From Treponema sp. (GTDB taxonomy: Bacteria; Spirochaetota; Spirochaetia; Treponematales; Treponemataceae): a stretch of 59,227 nucleotides of DNA. Of this stretch, positions 40,825 to 49,028 are shown in pieces. Location: NCBI GenBank assembly GCA_024400955.1, contig JAKSLY010000013.1, forward strand, positions 1 to 59,227. Reading direction: 5' to 3'. The translations under genes were made by a program, and so were the position numbers. Below the pieces are notes generated by a model that saw nothing but the letters and a program-made list of their open reading frames with translations, was not told where the DNA came from and did not search any database. Position 1 is the stretch's first letter. Each line of letters opens with the position of its first letter.

Positions 40825-43284
40825 TCATGCAAATTTCTTTGTGTACTCTTCAATTTCCTTGCCGCTGATTGGCTTTGAATAGAAGTAACCCTGGATGTAG
40901 TCGCAGTGATAGCTCTTGAGCTTTTCATTCTGCCACTGCTGCTCAACGCCTTCAACCGTAAGCTTCATTTCAAGGGAGTGAACAAGGCGCACGATGTTCT
41001 TGATGAACTTGTCCCTGGTTCCGGAAAGATAGTTGTCCACAAGGGATTTGTCGATCTTTACGACGTTAACAGGAAGATATGTAAGGTAGCTCAGCGAAGA
41101 ATAGCCGGTGCCAAAGTCATCCAGTGCAAGGCTTACGCCAAGGTCCTTAAACTGGTTCAGGAGATTAAGGGTCTTTTCCTTGTTGGATGCAAAAAGGCTT
41201 TCCGTAATTTCGATTCCAATGAGGGAAGGGGAAATGTCGTACTGCTTCAATAGCCCCGCAAGAAAATCAACATACTTTGTGTCGTTGATCTGGCCGTATG
41301 AATAGTTTATGTTCACCTGGTGAAGGTCGATTCCATGCTCGCGCCATGTTGAAATCTGCCTTACGACCTTTTCCGTAACGATGCGGTCAAGCTGAACTAT
41401 GAGGCCTGTTTCTTCCGCAACGGGAATGAAGTCTGCCGGAGAAACCGGTGCGTTCCTAAGTCTTGTGAGGGCTTCGTATCCGTGGATCTCTCCGGTTTCC
41501 AGGTCAACCTGCGGCTGGTAAAGAACCTGCACGCCGTCGTTTTCCAGGGCTTCTTCCAGAATGGCCTTGATCTTTTCCGATGTCCTTATCTTTTCACTCA
41601 TGCCTTCAGAATAGAAGACTGCCTTGTTTTTTCCATTGTTCTTGGCTTCGTAAAGGGCAATGTCTGCATAGGCAATCATGGAATCCAGGCTTTCATTTTT
41701 TTCAGTGGAATTGACGATGCCAAAACTTGAATTGACGGGAACAACCTTATCTTCAAACTTAACCGGCAGGGAGAAAACCTTTCTGAGCTTTTCAAGGTCT
41801 TCCGAGTCCCCGTCAAGATGGCCCTGGGTATAGAACACAAGGAATTCGTCGCCGCCAAACCTTGATGCAAAGAAAATGCCGTCCACCATGAGTGAAAGAA
41901 TCCTCGTGGAAATCGTACGAAGCACTTCGTCTCCGCAGGTATGGGAGTAAATGTCGTTAATTGCCTTGAAGTTGTCAACGTCAAAAAGAATCACTGCAAA
42001 TTTCTTGCGGCTTGCAACGAGCTTTCCGTAGATGTCGCGGGCCTTGACCCTGTTGGGCAGCTTTGTCAGGTAGTCGTGTTCAACCATGTATTCCATCTTT
42101 GCGTGGGAACTTTCAAGGTCCCTCCTGTTGCGGACTTCAAGAAGGAGCACGATGGAAAAAAGCACGGCATATATGAACATTGACGTAAGGATTCCAGCAA
42201 CGCCAAGGTACATGCCAGTCTTGCTGTTGAATTTTTTCTGCATGTTTACGAGCATGGTGTTTGACGGAAGGACTTTTCTGTTGATGCCGTATTTTGAAAG
42301 CATCTTGTAGTCAACGCAGAAAACGGATTCCTCGGCTCCAAAAAGTTTCTGCGGAACTTCGTCACCGTTCATCAGGTGGGTCAGAATCGTTGCGGCCTTC
42401 TTGCCGACGGTCTTGTAGTCAGTCATGTTTCCGCCGATGAGACCGTGACCAAGCCCAAAGGAGTTGTATCCAAAGACGGGGAGGGCAGTGGACTGGGTAA
42501 TGAGGGAAATCTGTTCAAGGACGGAATATTCAATGTTGAGGGAATCGATGTATGCCCCAAGATAGAAGATGACGGTGTCCTTTGGCTGCTGGCTTATGAG
42601 CTGGCTGAGCTTGGGCCTTGAATAAAGGGAAGTGTTTATGCCCGTAACTTCAACGTTCATGTTTTCCGTAATCTGCCAGAAGATGCTCCACTGCTCAAGG
42701 CTAAGGTCGGAAGTGTCGTAGATTGCAGTAAAATGCCTGGCATCAGGAAAGCATTTTCTTGCAGTCTGGATTGTCTTGTAAAGGTAGATGTTCTCCTTAA
42801 AGCCGTAGAAGTTCTTTTCTTCCGCAAGTTCCTCCGCAAGGGAATTGCTTCCGCTGTCAAAGAAAACTACGGGAACGCCTGGGAAAAGTTCCGCCGCATG
42901 TTTTTTTGCAAACCGGCATGCAAGTCCGCCAGAAACGATGACCCCCTGGAACTTCTGCTTGCCGTTAAGGTTCCTGATCCGTTCAAGAAAATAGGAATCC
43001 ATCTGGGACTTGTTGTAGAAGTCCGGCTTGTAGTATTCCTCCTCGAGGCTGATGTTTTCTTCTATTAGATGGCTCCTGATGCCGGCCTGCTCCATGGCAA
43101 AGCTGAAGGAATTTTCCGTGGAACTCAGGAACAGGACAATGGCCTTTGAGTCAGGAATCCTTACCTCAGAAATCAGGGTGGAATGCTTGTTCTTGTACAG
43201 GCTAAGGCTCAGGACAATGATGCTTGAAAGAAGCAAAAGGAATGTGAAGGATGTTACCAGTATCACAGCTTTCTTTTTTGTCAT
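40825..43284 (-). CDS. Periplasmic-sensor GGDEF-EAL protein
   Basis: The 819-residue membrane protein has a first helix (about 7-30), a periplasmic domain (~35-345) like ABC-type substrate-binding proteins (VIVSGGLACRFAKKHAAELFPGVPVVFF, ILTHLMNGDEVP in parts), a second helix (~358-383), a GGDEF domain (signature RFGGDEF, 475-481) and an EAL domain (YEALTRL, 603-609; later ITESLFASN and DDFGTGYSS). Both catalytic signatures look intact, so it may make or break c-di-GMP in response to a small periplasmic ligand, probably an amino acid or similar. GGGAG lies about 10 nt before the ATG. Stand-alone gene. Confidence 0.9.
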   Translation of the reverse strand: MTKKKAVILVTSFTFLLLLSSIIVLSLSLYKNKHSTLISEVRIPDSKAIVLFLSSTENSFSFAMEQAGIRSHLIEENISLEEEYYKPDFYNKSQMDSYFLERIRNLNGKQKFQGVIVSGGLACRFAKKHAAELFPGVPVVFFDSGSNSLAEELAEEKNFYGFKENIYLYKTIQTARKCFPDARHFTAIYDTSDLSLEQWSIFWQITENMNVEVTGINTSLYSRPKLSQLISQQPKDTVIFYLGAYIDSLNIEYSVLEQISLITQSTALPVFGYNSFGLGHGLIGGNMTDYKTVGKKAATILTHLMNGDEVPQKLFGAEESVFCVDYKMLSKYGINRKVLPSNTMLVNMQKKFNSKTGMYLGVAGILTSMFIYAVLFSIVLLLEVRNRRDLESSHAKMEYMVEHDYLTKLPNRVKARDIYGKLVASRKKFAVILFDVDNFKAINDIYSHTCGDEVLRTISTRILSLMVDGIFFASRFGGDEFLVFYTQGHLDGDSEDLEKLRKVFSLPVKFEDKVVPVNSSFGIVNSTEKNESLDSMIAYADIALYEAKNNGKNKAVFYSEGMSEKIRTSEKIKAILEEALENDGVQVLYQPQVDLETGEIHGYEALTRLRNAPVSPADFIPVAEETGLIVQLDRIVTEKVVRQISTWREHGIDLHQVNINYSYGQINDTKYVDFLAGLLKQYDISPSLIGIEITESLFASNKEKTLNLLNQFKDLGVSLALDDFGTGYSSLSYLTYLPVNVVKIDKSLVDNYLSGTRDKFIKNIVRLVHSLEMKLTVEGVEQQWQNEKLKSYHCDYIQGYFYSKPISGKEIEEYTKKFA

Positions 43285-43410
43285 GGTAAAAGTGCTCCCA
43301 ATATTAAGGTTATTTTAATATAGATTTTTCCCGCGCACAACCGATTTAACCGGTATTAACTTTGTCGTTTTTGCTGTGTGGGGCGTCATTTTTTCCATAT
43401 TGATTTTCCG

Positions 43411-43540
43411 GGGCTTCCGGCTGCATGGCAGCCGTCGTGCGTTCCAGCCTTCGCTCACGCTCATCGTCCTCGTCCGCTCGCAAGCTCGCTCCCTGCGGTC
43501 GACTGCTCCGCAGGGCTTCCATGCACTAAGCCGTTAGGTG
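43411..43540. repeat. GC-rich cruciform repeat ending in GTTAGGTG
   Basis: Outer arms GGCTT/AAGCC (43412-43416, 43528-43532) and TGCATGG/CCATGCA (43422-43428, 43519-43525); inner hairpin CCCTGCGG/CCGCAGGG (43491-43498, 43508-43515). It ends GTTAGGTG-TTGGAGGA (43533-43548), and a near copy of that end lies at 45393-45408. Together the two bracket the DUF4160/DUF2442/lipoprotein block. The rest of the 330-nt gap (43285-43410) shows nothing recognisable. Confidence 0.55.
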
Positions 43541-43613
43541 TTGGAGGATAATATTATGTTCATGGACGACTACGGTTTTTGGTGGTATATTTATAGAAAA
43601 AAGGAGTCACTAA

Positions 43614-43880
43614 ATGCCAGTTCTTTCTATGTTTTATGGTATAATAATCAGAATGCAGTCCGAACGTGGAGGAAAGCATCATATTCCGCATATTCATGTT
43701 ATCTGTGGTGAAGATGAATGCGTTTTTTCTTTGGATGGAGAACAAATAGAAGGTAGTATTTCTTCCAATAAGAAGAAGTTGGTTGAAGCTTGGATAGAGA
43801 TACATAAAGATGAATTGAAAGCTAATTGGCGCTTGCTGGAAGAAGGTGAACAATTTTTCAGGATAGAACCACTCAAATAG
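43614..43880 (+). CDS. DUF4160 protein
   Basis: The 88-residue protein is a clear DUF4160: LSMFYGIIIRM, HHIPHIHVICGEDECVFSLDGEQIEG in parts, KKLVEAWIEIHKDELKANW. The His-x-P-H-I-H core is the family hallmark. It is followed after 17 nt by DUF2442; the two are almost always paired and behave like a small toxin-antitoxin or mobile stress pair, but no activity is proven. AAAGGAG lies about 6 nt before the ATG. A 50-codon frame from 43555 (GGAGG upstream) overlaps it out of frame and could be a leader. Confidence 0.85.
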   Translation: MPVLSMFYGIIIRMQSERGGKHHIPHIHVICGEDECVFSLDGEQIEGSISSNKKKLVEAWIEIHKDELKANWRLLEEGEQFFRIEPLK

Positions 43881-43897
43881 AAAACAGGGGAGTTATT

Positions 43898-44161
43898 ATG
43901 CTTAGACCTACGGTTGTAAATGTAATTCCAGAAAGTGACTATATGCTCTGCTTAGAATTTGATAATGGGGAAGTGAAGGAATTTGATGTAAAGCCATATA
44001 TTAAAGGCTCCTGGTATAATAGATTAAGTGATCTGACTTATTTTAGAATGGTTCGGTCAAATGGATATAACATTGAATGGCCTGAAGGTCAGGATATTTG
44101 TCCTGACGATTTGTATTACAATGGAAAGACTAATGTCGCTGCCTGTCATGTGAAGGGATAG
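43898..44161 (+). CDS. DUF2442 protein
   Basis: The 87-residue protein shows the DUF2442 pattern: a beta-rich start (VNVIPESDYMLCLEFDNGEVKEFDVKPYI in parts), FRMVRSNGYNIEWPEGQDICPDDLYYNG in parts. It is the standard partner of DUF4160 and lies in the same small operon. GGGGAG precedes the ATG by about 7 nt. Low GC compared with the core genes around it, which fits recent arrival. Confidence 0.85.
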   Translation: MLRPTVVNVIPESDYMLCLEFDNGEVKEFDVKPYIKGSWYNRLSDLTYFRMVRSNGYNIEWPEGQDICPDDLYYNGKTNVAACHVKG

Positions 44162-44294
44162 ACAAGATGGTTATTGTTTGGTGACAAACTGAGGATTAGA
44201 CTATATACTGAACTAATCTTTTGGCTCTTCTTCCCCATAGCTTGGTTATGGGGGGGTACCGATGTATAGTGCTCATGGCACGAAGGAGTTTAGA

Positions 44295-45362
44295 TTGAAG
44301 GCTAGAAAATTTGCATGGCCATTTGCAGTAACGGCCATGGTTGCTGCAGGTGCTTTTTTTATTGGATGCTCCAACGGGTCAACCTCCGAGGATGAAACTG
44401 TAGCGATACAAAGTACCAATACTGGTGCAGTTACCGTTACATCAAGTACCACGATAGACGCTGCATCTCACCAGCATACGTTTGCAGCAACATGGTCAAG
44501 TGATGTCACTGGTCATTGGTATGCAGCAACATGCGACCATACGACGGAAAAGAAGAATTTTGCAGCCCATACTTCAAGTGGAAGTGCAACAAGAGAATCC
44601 GCAGAAGTGTGTACAGTTTGCGGTTATGAGATTGCCCCAAGAATATATCTTGGATCGAAAAAACCGGCACAAGAAAAGGCAGTAGGCGACATCGTATTTA
44701 ACGATGGCAGTGCAACGCCATATAGTGCAGGCCTTACTCTTACTGACGACCAGAAGAATGCAGCCATTGCAATAATTTTCTATGTTGGATCAAGGCTTAA
44801 CAGCGATGCTCCAGATAGGACGCCAGATAACGTGACAATTCGTACTCTTGGTGTAGGATTAAAGCATAATCAAACTGGTCTTAAATGGTGTACTCCGGAT
44901 GCAAACGCTAGTTTTTATGGAACTGGAAGAATTAGCTGTATACCAAGCGGGGAATGGAGTGCATTAACACTTGATGCATTTGATGGAAGTGGAGATAAGA
45001 ATGGTAGCGATAATTTTGAGACAGTTGCATCTTTTCTTGGAATTAACAATGATACTGAAGTTGAAGCAAAGTATCCTGCATTTTACTTTGCAAAGAATTA
45101 CAAGGATACGGCAACAAACCTGACTGCTTCCTATGAAGCTGGCTGGTACCTTCCGTCATTTGCTGAATTTTATGCTATTGAGTTGAACAGGGCAATGGTC
45201 GATGCTGCAAGTGCGCTTTGTGGGGGAAGCCAGTTTGGAACATTTCACGGTTATTTAACATCGTCTTCATGTTCTGATGACACTGTAATTACTTCTGCCC
45301 GGGTGGCAAAGTCCATGGGGTACGCAGCTGGTTCTGTCTGTGCAATCCGAGAATTCAACTAG
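44295..45362 (+). CDS. Secreted lipoprotein, Treponema type
   Basis: From TTG 44295 (AAGGAG 6 nt upstream) the product is 355 residues with a lipoprotein signal (KARKFAWPFAVTAMVAAG, lipobox FIGC), a Ser/Thr-rich N-terminal stretch, a His/Cys segment (HWYAATCDHTTEKK, CTVCGYE) and a C-terminal domain with WYLPSFAEFYAIEL and a 'GYLTSSSCSDDTV...AICAIREF'-like ending, seen in formylglycine-enzyme-like or FISUMP-like surface proteins. An ATG at 44262 is possible but less well placed. It follows the DUF pair and is enclosed by the same repeat ends. Confidence 0.65.
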   Translation: MKARKFAWPFAVTAMVAAGAFFIGCSNGSTSEDETVAIQSTNTGAVTVTSSTTIDAASHQHTFAATWSSDVTGHWYAATCDHTTEKKNFAAHTSSGSATRESAEVCTVCGYEIAPRIYLGSKKPAQEKAVGDIVFNDGSATPYSAGLTLTDDQKNAAIAIIFYVGSRLNSDAPDRTPDNVTIRTLGVGLKHNQTGLKWCTPDANASFYGTGRISCIPSGEWSALTLDAFDGSGDKNGSDNFETVASFLGINNDTEVEAKYPAFYFAKNYKDTATNLTASYEAGWYLPSFAEFYAIELNRAMVDAASALCGGSQFGTFHGYLTSSSCSDDTVITSARVAKSMGYAAGSVCAIREFN

Positions 45363-45392
45363 CAGGCAGATGTTGCTTTAGGTTCCTCCCGC

Positions 45393-45460
45393 GTTAGGTG
45401 CTGGAGGAGCGCCGAAGGCGAAGACCGGAGGGAGGCGGAGCCGACTGAGGACTTAGACCG
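45393..45460. repeat. GC-rich repeat starting GTTAGGTG-CTGGAGGA
   Basis: Begins GTTAGGTGCTGGAGGAGC (45393-45410) and continues with short GC palindromes (GCGCCGAAGGCG; GGAGGGAGG). Its first 16 nt match 43533-43548 with one difference. Confidence 0.5.
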
Positions 45461-45482
45461 TCAGGGAACTCCGGAAGTACCG

Positions 45483-45581
45483 GCAGAATGTCCAATAAGT
45501 AGCAGGACGACATTCTAGGCCTGGTTCAAAACTCAGATGTTGAAATAAACTCAGCATGACAGATTTTATTGGACATTCTGC
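45483..45581. repeat. 99-bp element with perfect 16-bp terminal inverted repeats
   Basis: GCAGAATGTCCAATAA (45483-45498) is perfectly complementary to 45566-45581. A partial internal copy of the end (GACATTCT) lies at about 45509-45516. There is no coding frame inside. Size and ends fit a MITE-like element or a structured RNA; no flanking target duplication is obvious. Confidence 0.6.
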
Positions 45582-45603
45582 AACGCCCGTATCATCCGGC
45601 AAA

Positions 45604-45632
45604 TTGATATTTTTTTCAAATGAACATATAAT
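45604..45632 (+). promoter_or_regulatory. Promoter for the HEXXH protein gene
   Basis: TTGATA (45604-45609), N17, TATAAT (45627-45632). The expected transcription start (~45639) lies beyond ATG 45636, so ATG 45642 is the more likely start codon, with almost no leader. Confidence 0.65.
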
Positions 45633-45641
45633 AGTATGTCT

Positions 45642-46454
45642 ATGGATAATGCTAAGATCAAAGAGATGCTTTTGGACATCCAGAATTCCCAGCTGGACTT
45701 TACCGTCACCATGACAGGCAAGGAAAGCAAGAGGGTCAACGGACTTTACAAGCCGGACACCAGGGAGATTCTCCTTCACAACAAGAACTTCAAGACGGAC
45801 AACGAGCTCATATACACAGCCATTCATGAATACACCCATCATCTTGTCAACGAGGAAGACATCGTGGCCAACGGCGGCAAGGAACCACCCCACAGCGCCC
45901 GCAGCCACACCAATTATTTCTGGGCCAAGTTCCATGCCCTTCTTGAGGTTGCTGAATCAAAGGGGTACTACAAGCTTGACGTTGCATTGAGCCCGGAACT
46001 TCAGCAGCTTACTGATGAGATTCGCGAAAAATACATTAAGCCAAACGGACAGATCATGCAGAACCTGGGACGCGACCTGATCAAGGCCCACGCCCTCTGC
46101 GAGCAGTCCAACATCCGCTACGAGGATTATCTTGACCGGGTTCTCCAGCTTCCGCGCACCACAGCCAAGTCCGTTACAAAGGTCGGAATGCTTACGGAAG
46201 AAGATGCACAGCTTGGCTACGAGAATATGAAGATCATCGCTTCCGTCAAGAAGCCTGACGAAAAGGCAAAGGCAGTGGAGGCCATCAAGAGCGGAAAGAG
46301 TCCAGACAGCGTAATTGCCATGATGAAGAAGAAGGCAAAGGAAGTGGATCCAAAGGAAAAGCTTGAGAAGGAAAAGCTCCGCCTTGAGCGCACCATCAGC
46401 GAACTTACCCAGCGCCTTGAATTCGTGGAGGAAAGCCTTGCAGAAATGGCATAA
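45642..46454 (+). CDS. HEXXH zinc metallopeptidase-like protein with coiled-coil tail
   Basis: The 270-residue protein (from ATG 45642) has a zinc-peptidase helix AIHEYTHHLV (HEYTH, around residues 67-71) after a beta-rich start, with a possible third ligand region around NYFWAKFHALLE. The second half is a mixed segment followed by a Lys/Glu coiled coil (about 230-270). No signal peptide, so it acts inside the cell, if it is a peptidase at all. The promoter places transcription start at the ATG and there is no ribosome-binding site. The following gene starts inside its last 17 nt. Confidence 0.6.
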   Translation: MDNAKIKEMLLDIQNSQLDFTVTMTGKESKRVNGLYKPDTREILLHNKNFKTDNELIYTAIHEYTHHLVNEEDIVANGGKEPPHSARSHTNYFWAKFHALLEVAESKGYYKLDVALSPELQQLTDEIREKYIKPNGQIMQNLGRDLIKAHALCEQSNIRYEDYLDRVLQLPRTTAKSVTKVGMLTEEDAQLGYENMKIIASVKKPDEKAKAVEAIKSGKSPDSVIAMMKKKAKEVDPKEKLEKEKLRLERTISELTQRLEFVEESLAEMA

Positions 46455-47316
46455 ACTTGCATTCCATGCATTCCTTGCCGCCGCAGTTTTTCTGTGTGCC
46501 TTTGGAATGGATGCATTTGCACAAAGCAGTTCCATATCTTCCCCAGAAATGCCTGTGATCACTTCTCCATCCTTGGGAAGCGGTTTTTACAATCCCTTTG
46601 CCGGGAGAACTGGATTTTACCAGGGACAGAAAAAGGACGGCAGGATCGGTGTTGCTTCTGTGGAGAAAAAATCTGAAAGCAGGAAGAGTGACAGTGCAGA
46701 GATAAAGAAAGTCCTCGGCCTTGTTACTGCATCGGAAATTTCTTCCTTGAGTTCCATGGGACTTCTTGACCTGAATGGGGCCGGCAGCATCCGTGGCGAA
46801 GGAACCCAGCAGGCCCTTGAGCGTGTCCTTGCTGAACTCAACGAGCTTAAGAGCAGCGCTTCCATTCCTAGGGAAGTTCCAGTTACCATCGTGCGCAATG
46901 CTCCTGTTGTTGCAAGCGAGACCCTGTCTTCTGCAGCACAGAAGGCCGCTTCCAAAATCCTGCGCTTTAACGTGAACAACTACGACATTCTTGAAACATG
47001 CAGGAAGGTTTACATTTCCGACATTCAGAATGACGGTTCCTTTCTTGTGACGGGGGACAGGCTTTATTCAAGCGACGGCAAGAACCGCTCGGAAACCTTC
47101 CACATCCTCTTTAAGTCTTCCGCTGCCGAATATGGAAATTCCAACTATTCTGCGGCCGCAAGCGTTACCCAGGATTACCTTAATGAATATTCATTTCTCT
47201 ATCAGCTTTCAAACATGAAGGGCCTTAGTGCAGTCAGGACAGGAAACCTTGTCACCATGCGTACTACGGATCCTGCGTGGAAGCTGGACCTTCTCATAGA
47301 CCTTGGGGAAAAGTAG
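46438..47316 (+). CDS. Secreted protein of unknown function
   Basis: TTG 46438 (GGAGGAAAG directly upstream) opens a 292-residue frame with a clean signal peptide (WHKLAFHAFLAAAVFLCAF, cleavage after DAFA) and an otherwise unrecognised, Ser-rich periplasmic sequence. The C-terminal ~110 residues (about 180-290) look like a folded alpha/beta domain (NNYDILETCRKVYISDIQNDGSFLVTGDR in parts). The start overlaps the preceding gene by 17 nt; the stop is directly followed by the rsmG ATG, so three genes form one operon. Confidence 0.6.
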   Translation: MQKWHKLAFHAFLAAAVFLCAFGMDAFAQSSSISSPEMPVITSPSLGSGFYNPFAGRTGFYQGQKKDGRIGVASVEKKSESRKSDSAEIKKVLGLVTASEISSLSSMGLLDLNGAGSIRGEGTQQALERVLAELNELKSSASIPREVPVTIVRNAPVVASETLSSAAQKAASKILRFNVNNYDILETCRKVYISDIQNDGSFLVTGDRLYSSDGKNRSETFHILFKSSAAEYGNSNYSAAASVTQDYLNEYSFLYQLSNMKGLSAVRTGNLVTMRTTDPAWKLDLLIDLGEK

Positions 47317-47967
47317 ATGAACCAGAAACTTGAATCGGGCCTTGAAAGACTGGGCCTTGCTCCTTTTTTTTCTGCTGAACAGATTTCAAAGCTTGAGGAA
47401 TACTGCCGCTGCGTCATGGAATTCAACAAGGTGTACAACCTGATGAAGGCTGACAGCGAGGATGAACTTTACGTGAACCACGTGCTGGACACTCTGGCTG
47501 CCGTTCCGCACCTGAAGGAATTCATCGGAAGTGGCACGGTTGTAGGCGACATCGGTTCCGGTGGCGGATGCCCTGGCATTCCCCTGGCGGTGGCTTTTCC
47601 GGAGGCAAATTTTGTTCTTGTTGAACGAATGGAAAAAAGGTGCGCGTTCCTTGAGTCTGCCTTAAAGGCCATGAAGCTTGATAACGCAAGGGTTTTCTGC
47701 ACCAAGGCAAATCTTGTTGAACCTGCTTCCTTTGATGTTGAAGTGTTCCGCGCATTCCATCCCTTTGACAGGGAAATCTCAAGGCTTCTTCTGGGCATGC
47801 TTAAGAAAGGCGGCGTACTTTGCGCATACAAGGCCCGCGAGGAAAAGATCCTTGAAGAGATGAATGATCCCGCCGTAAGGAAGCTGATTCCATCGTGGAA
47901 AAAGATCAAGCTCGAAGTTCCATTCCTTGAAGACCATGAAAGGAATCTTGTTGTAGTAAAGAAGTAA
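47317..47967 (+). CDS. rsmG: 16S rRNA (guanine527-N7)-methyltransferase
   Basis: The 216-residue SAM-dependent enzyme methylates G527 of 16S rRNA. Signatures: YNLMKADSEDELYVNHVLDTL in parts at the start, SAM-binding GDIGSGGGCPGIPLAVAFP, LVERMEKRCAFL, and VFRAFHPF. The family usually has a slightly different 'VxSRAxxxL' here (VFRAFHPF is a divergence). The ATG abuts the stop of the secreted-protein gene (TAG-ATG), so translation is coupled. Confidence 0.9.
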   Translation: MNQKLESGLERLGLAPFFSAEQISKLEEYCRCVMEFNKVYNLMKADSEDELYVNHVLDTLAAVPHLKEFIGSGTVVGDIGSGGGCPGIPLAVAFPEANFVLVERMEKRCAFLESALKAMKLDNARVFCTKANLVEPASFDVEVFRAFHPFDREISRLLLGMLKKGGVLCAYKAREEKILEEMNDPAVRKLIPSWKKIKLEVPFLEDHERNLVVVKK

Positions 47968-47982
47968 ATAGAGGCGTGCAAT

Positions 47983-49008
47983 ATGCGTGAAGTAATTTTA
48001 GGTTCAACAGGAATCCGGTCCCCACAGAATGCTTTTGGAGCTCTTCCTGTTCAGCGTGATGACGTGGAAACTGCCGTAAAGATCCTGCGGCGTGCCTATG
48101 AAGGCGGCATGACTTTTTTTGATACGGCAAGGCTTTATTCGGACAGCGAAGAAAAAATGGGTCTTGCATTAAGTGATGTCCGTTCAGAAATAAACATCGC
48201 AACAAAGACGATGGCAAAGACTCCAGACGACATGAAGGCCCAGCTTGAAACATCCCTTAAAAATCTAAAGACTGATTATGTGGACATATATCAATTTCAT
48301 TGTGCGGAACAGTGCTATAAGCCCGGTGATGGAACCGGCATGTATGAATGCATGGAAGATTTCAAGAGGCAGGGACTTGTAAGGCACATAGGAATTACAG
48401 CCCATAAGATCGGCGTTGCAGAAGAATGCGTTGCTTCCGGCCTTTATGAGACGATGCAGTTTCCCTTTAGCTATCTTTCAAGTCAGCGCGAAATTGATCT
48501 TGTAAATCTTTGCAAGGAAAAGAATGTTGGATTCATTGCGATGAAAGGACTTGCCGGAGGTCTCATTACCAATTCGAAGGCAGCATATACTTTCATGACC
48601 CAGTTTGAAAATGTTCTTCCGATCTGGGGAATTCAGCACATGCACGAGCTTGAGGAATGGCTCGACTTTATGAAAGATTCTCCAGTCTATGATGAGGAGA
48701 TGAAGGCTTTTGTTGAAGAAGATAAAAAATCTTTTGGAACTGACTTCTGCCGTGGATGCGGTTACTGCATGCCGTGTCCTCAGGGAATCACAATCAATCA
48801 GTGTGCAAGAATGATTCAGATGATCCGCCGTTCACCAAGTGCAGGTTGGCTCAGCGAATTCTGGCAGAATGAATTTAAAAAGATTCCAGGCTGTACCAAT
48901 TGCGGTGCATGCAAAAAGAAGTGTCCTTATGGCCTTGATATTCCAAATCTCATCAGAAAAAATTACGAGGATTATCAGAATATCCTGAGCGGTAAGACCA
49001 GGGTGTAG
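47983..49008 (+). CDS. Aldo/keto reductase with C-terminal ferredoxin domain
   Basis: The 341-residue protein has an aldo/keto reductase barrel (about 1-240: FFDTARLYSDSEEKMG, DYVDIYQFH, HIGITAH) and a C-terminal 4Fe-4S region with C-x2-C-x2-C-x3-C (FCRGCGYCMPCPQG) and a second cluster (GCTNCGACKKKCPYG). Proteins of this build are redox enzymes of anaerobes, substrate unknown. GAGG lies about 9 nt before the ATG, 15 nt after rsmG. Confidence 0.88.
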   Translation: MREVILGSTGIRSPQNAFGALPVQRDDVETAVKILRRAYEGGMTFFDTARLYSDSEEKMGLALSDVRSEINIATKTMAKTPDDMKAQLETSLKNLKTDYVDIYQFHCAEQCYKPGDGTGMYECMEDFKRQGLVRHIGITAHKIGVAEECVASGLYETMQFPFSYLSSQREIDLVNLCKEKNVGFIAMKGLAGGLITNSKAAYTFMTQFENVLPIWGIQHMHELEEWLDFMKDSPVYDEEMKAFVEEDKKSFGTDFCRGCGYCMPCPQGITINQCARMIQMIRRSPSAGWLSEFWQNEFKKIPGCTNCGACKKKCPYGLDIPNLIRKNYEDYQNILSGKTRV

Positions 49009-49028
49009 TGGACTTCCTGCATTCTGGC

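Noticed and set aside
45453..45935. Minus-strand open frame of 160 codons across the inverted-repeat element
   Set aside because: It overlaps the well-supported HEXXH gene on the other strand, has no ribosome-binding site, and runs through the non-coding repeat.
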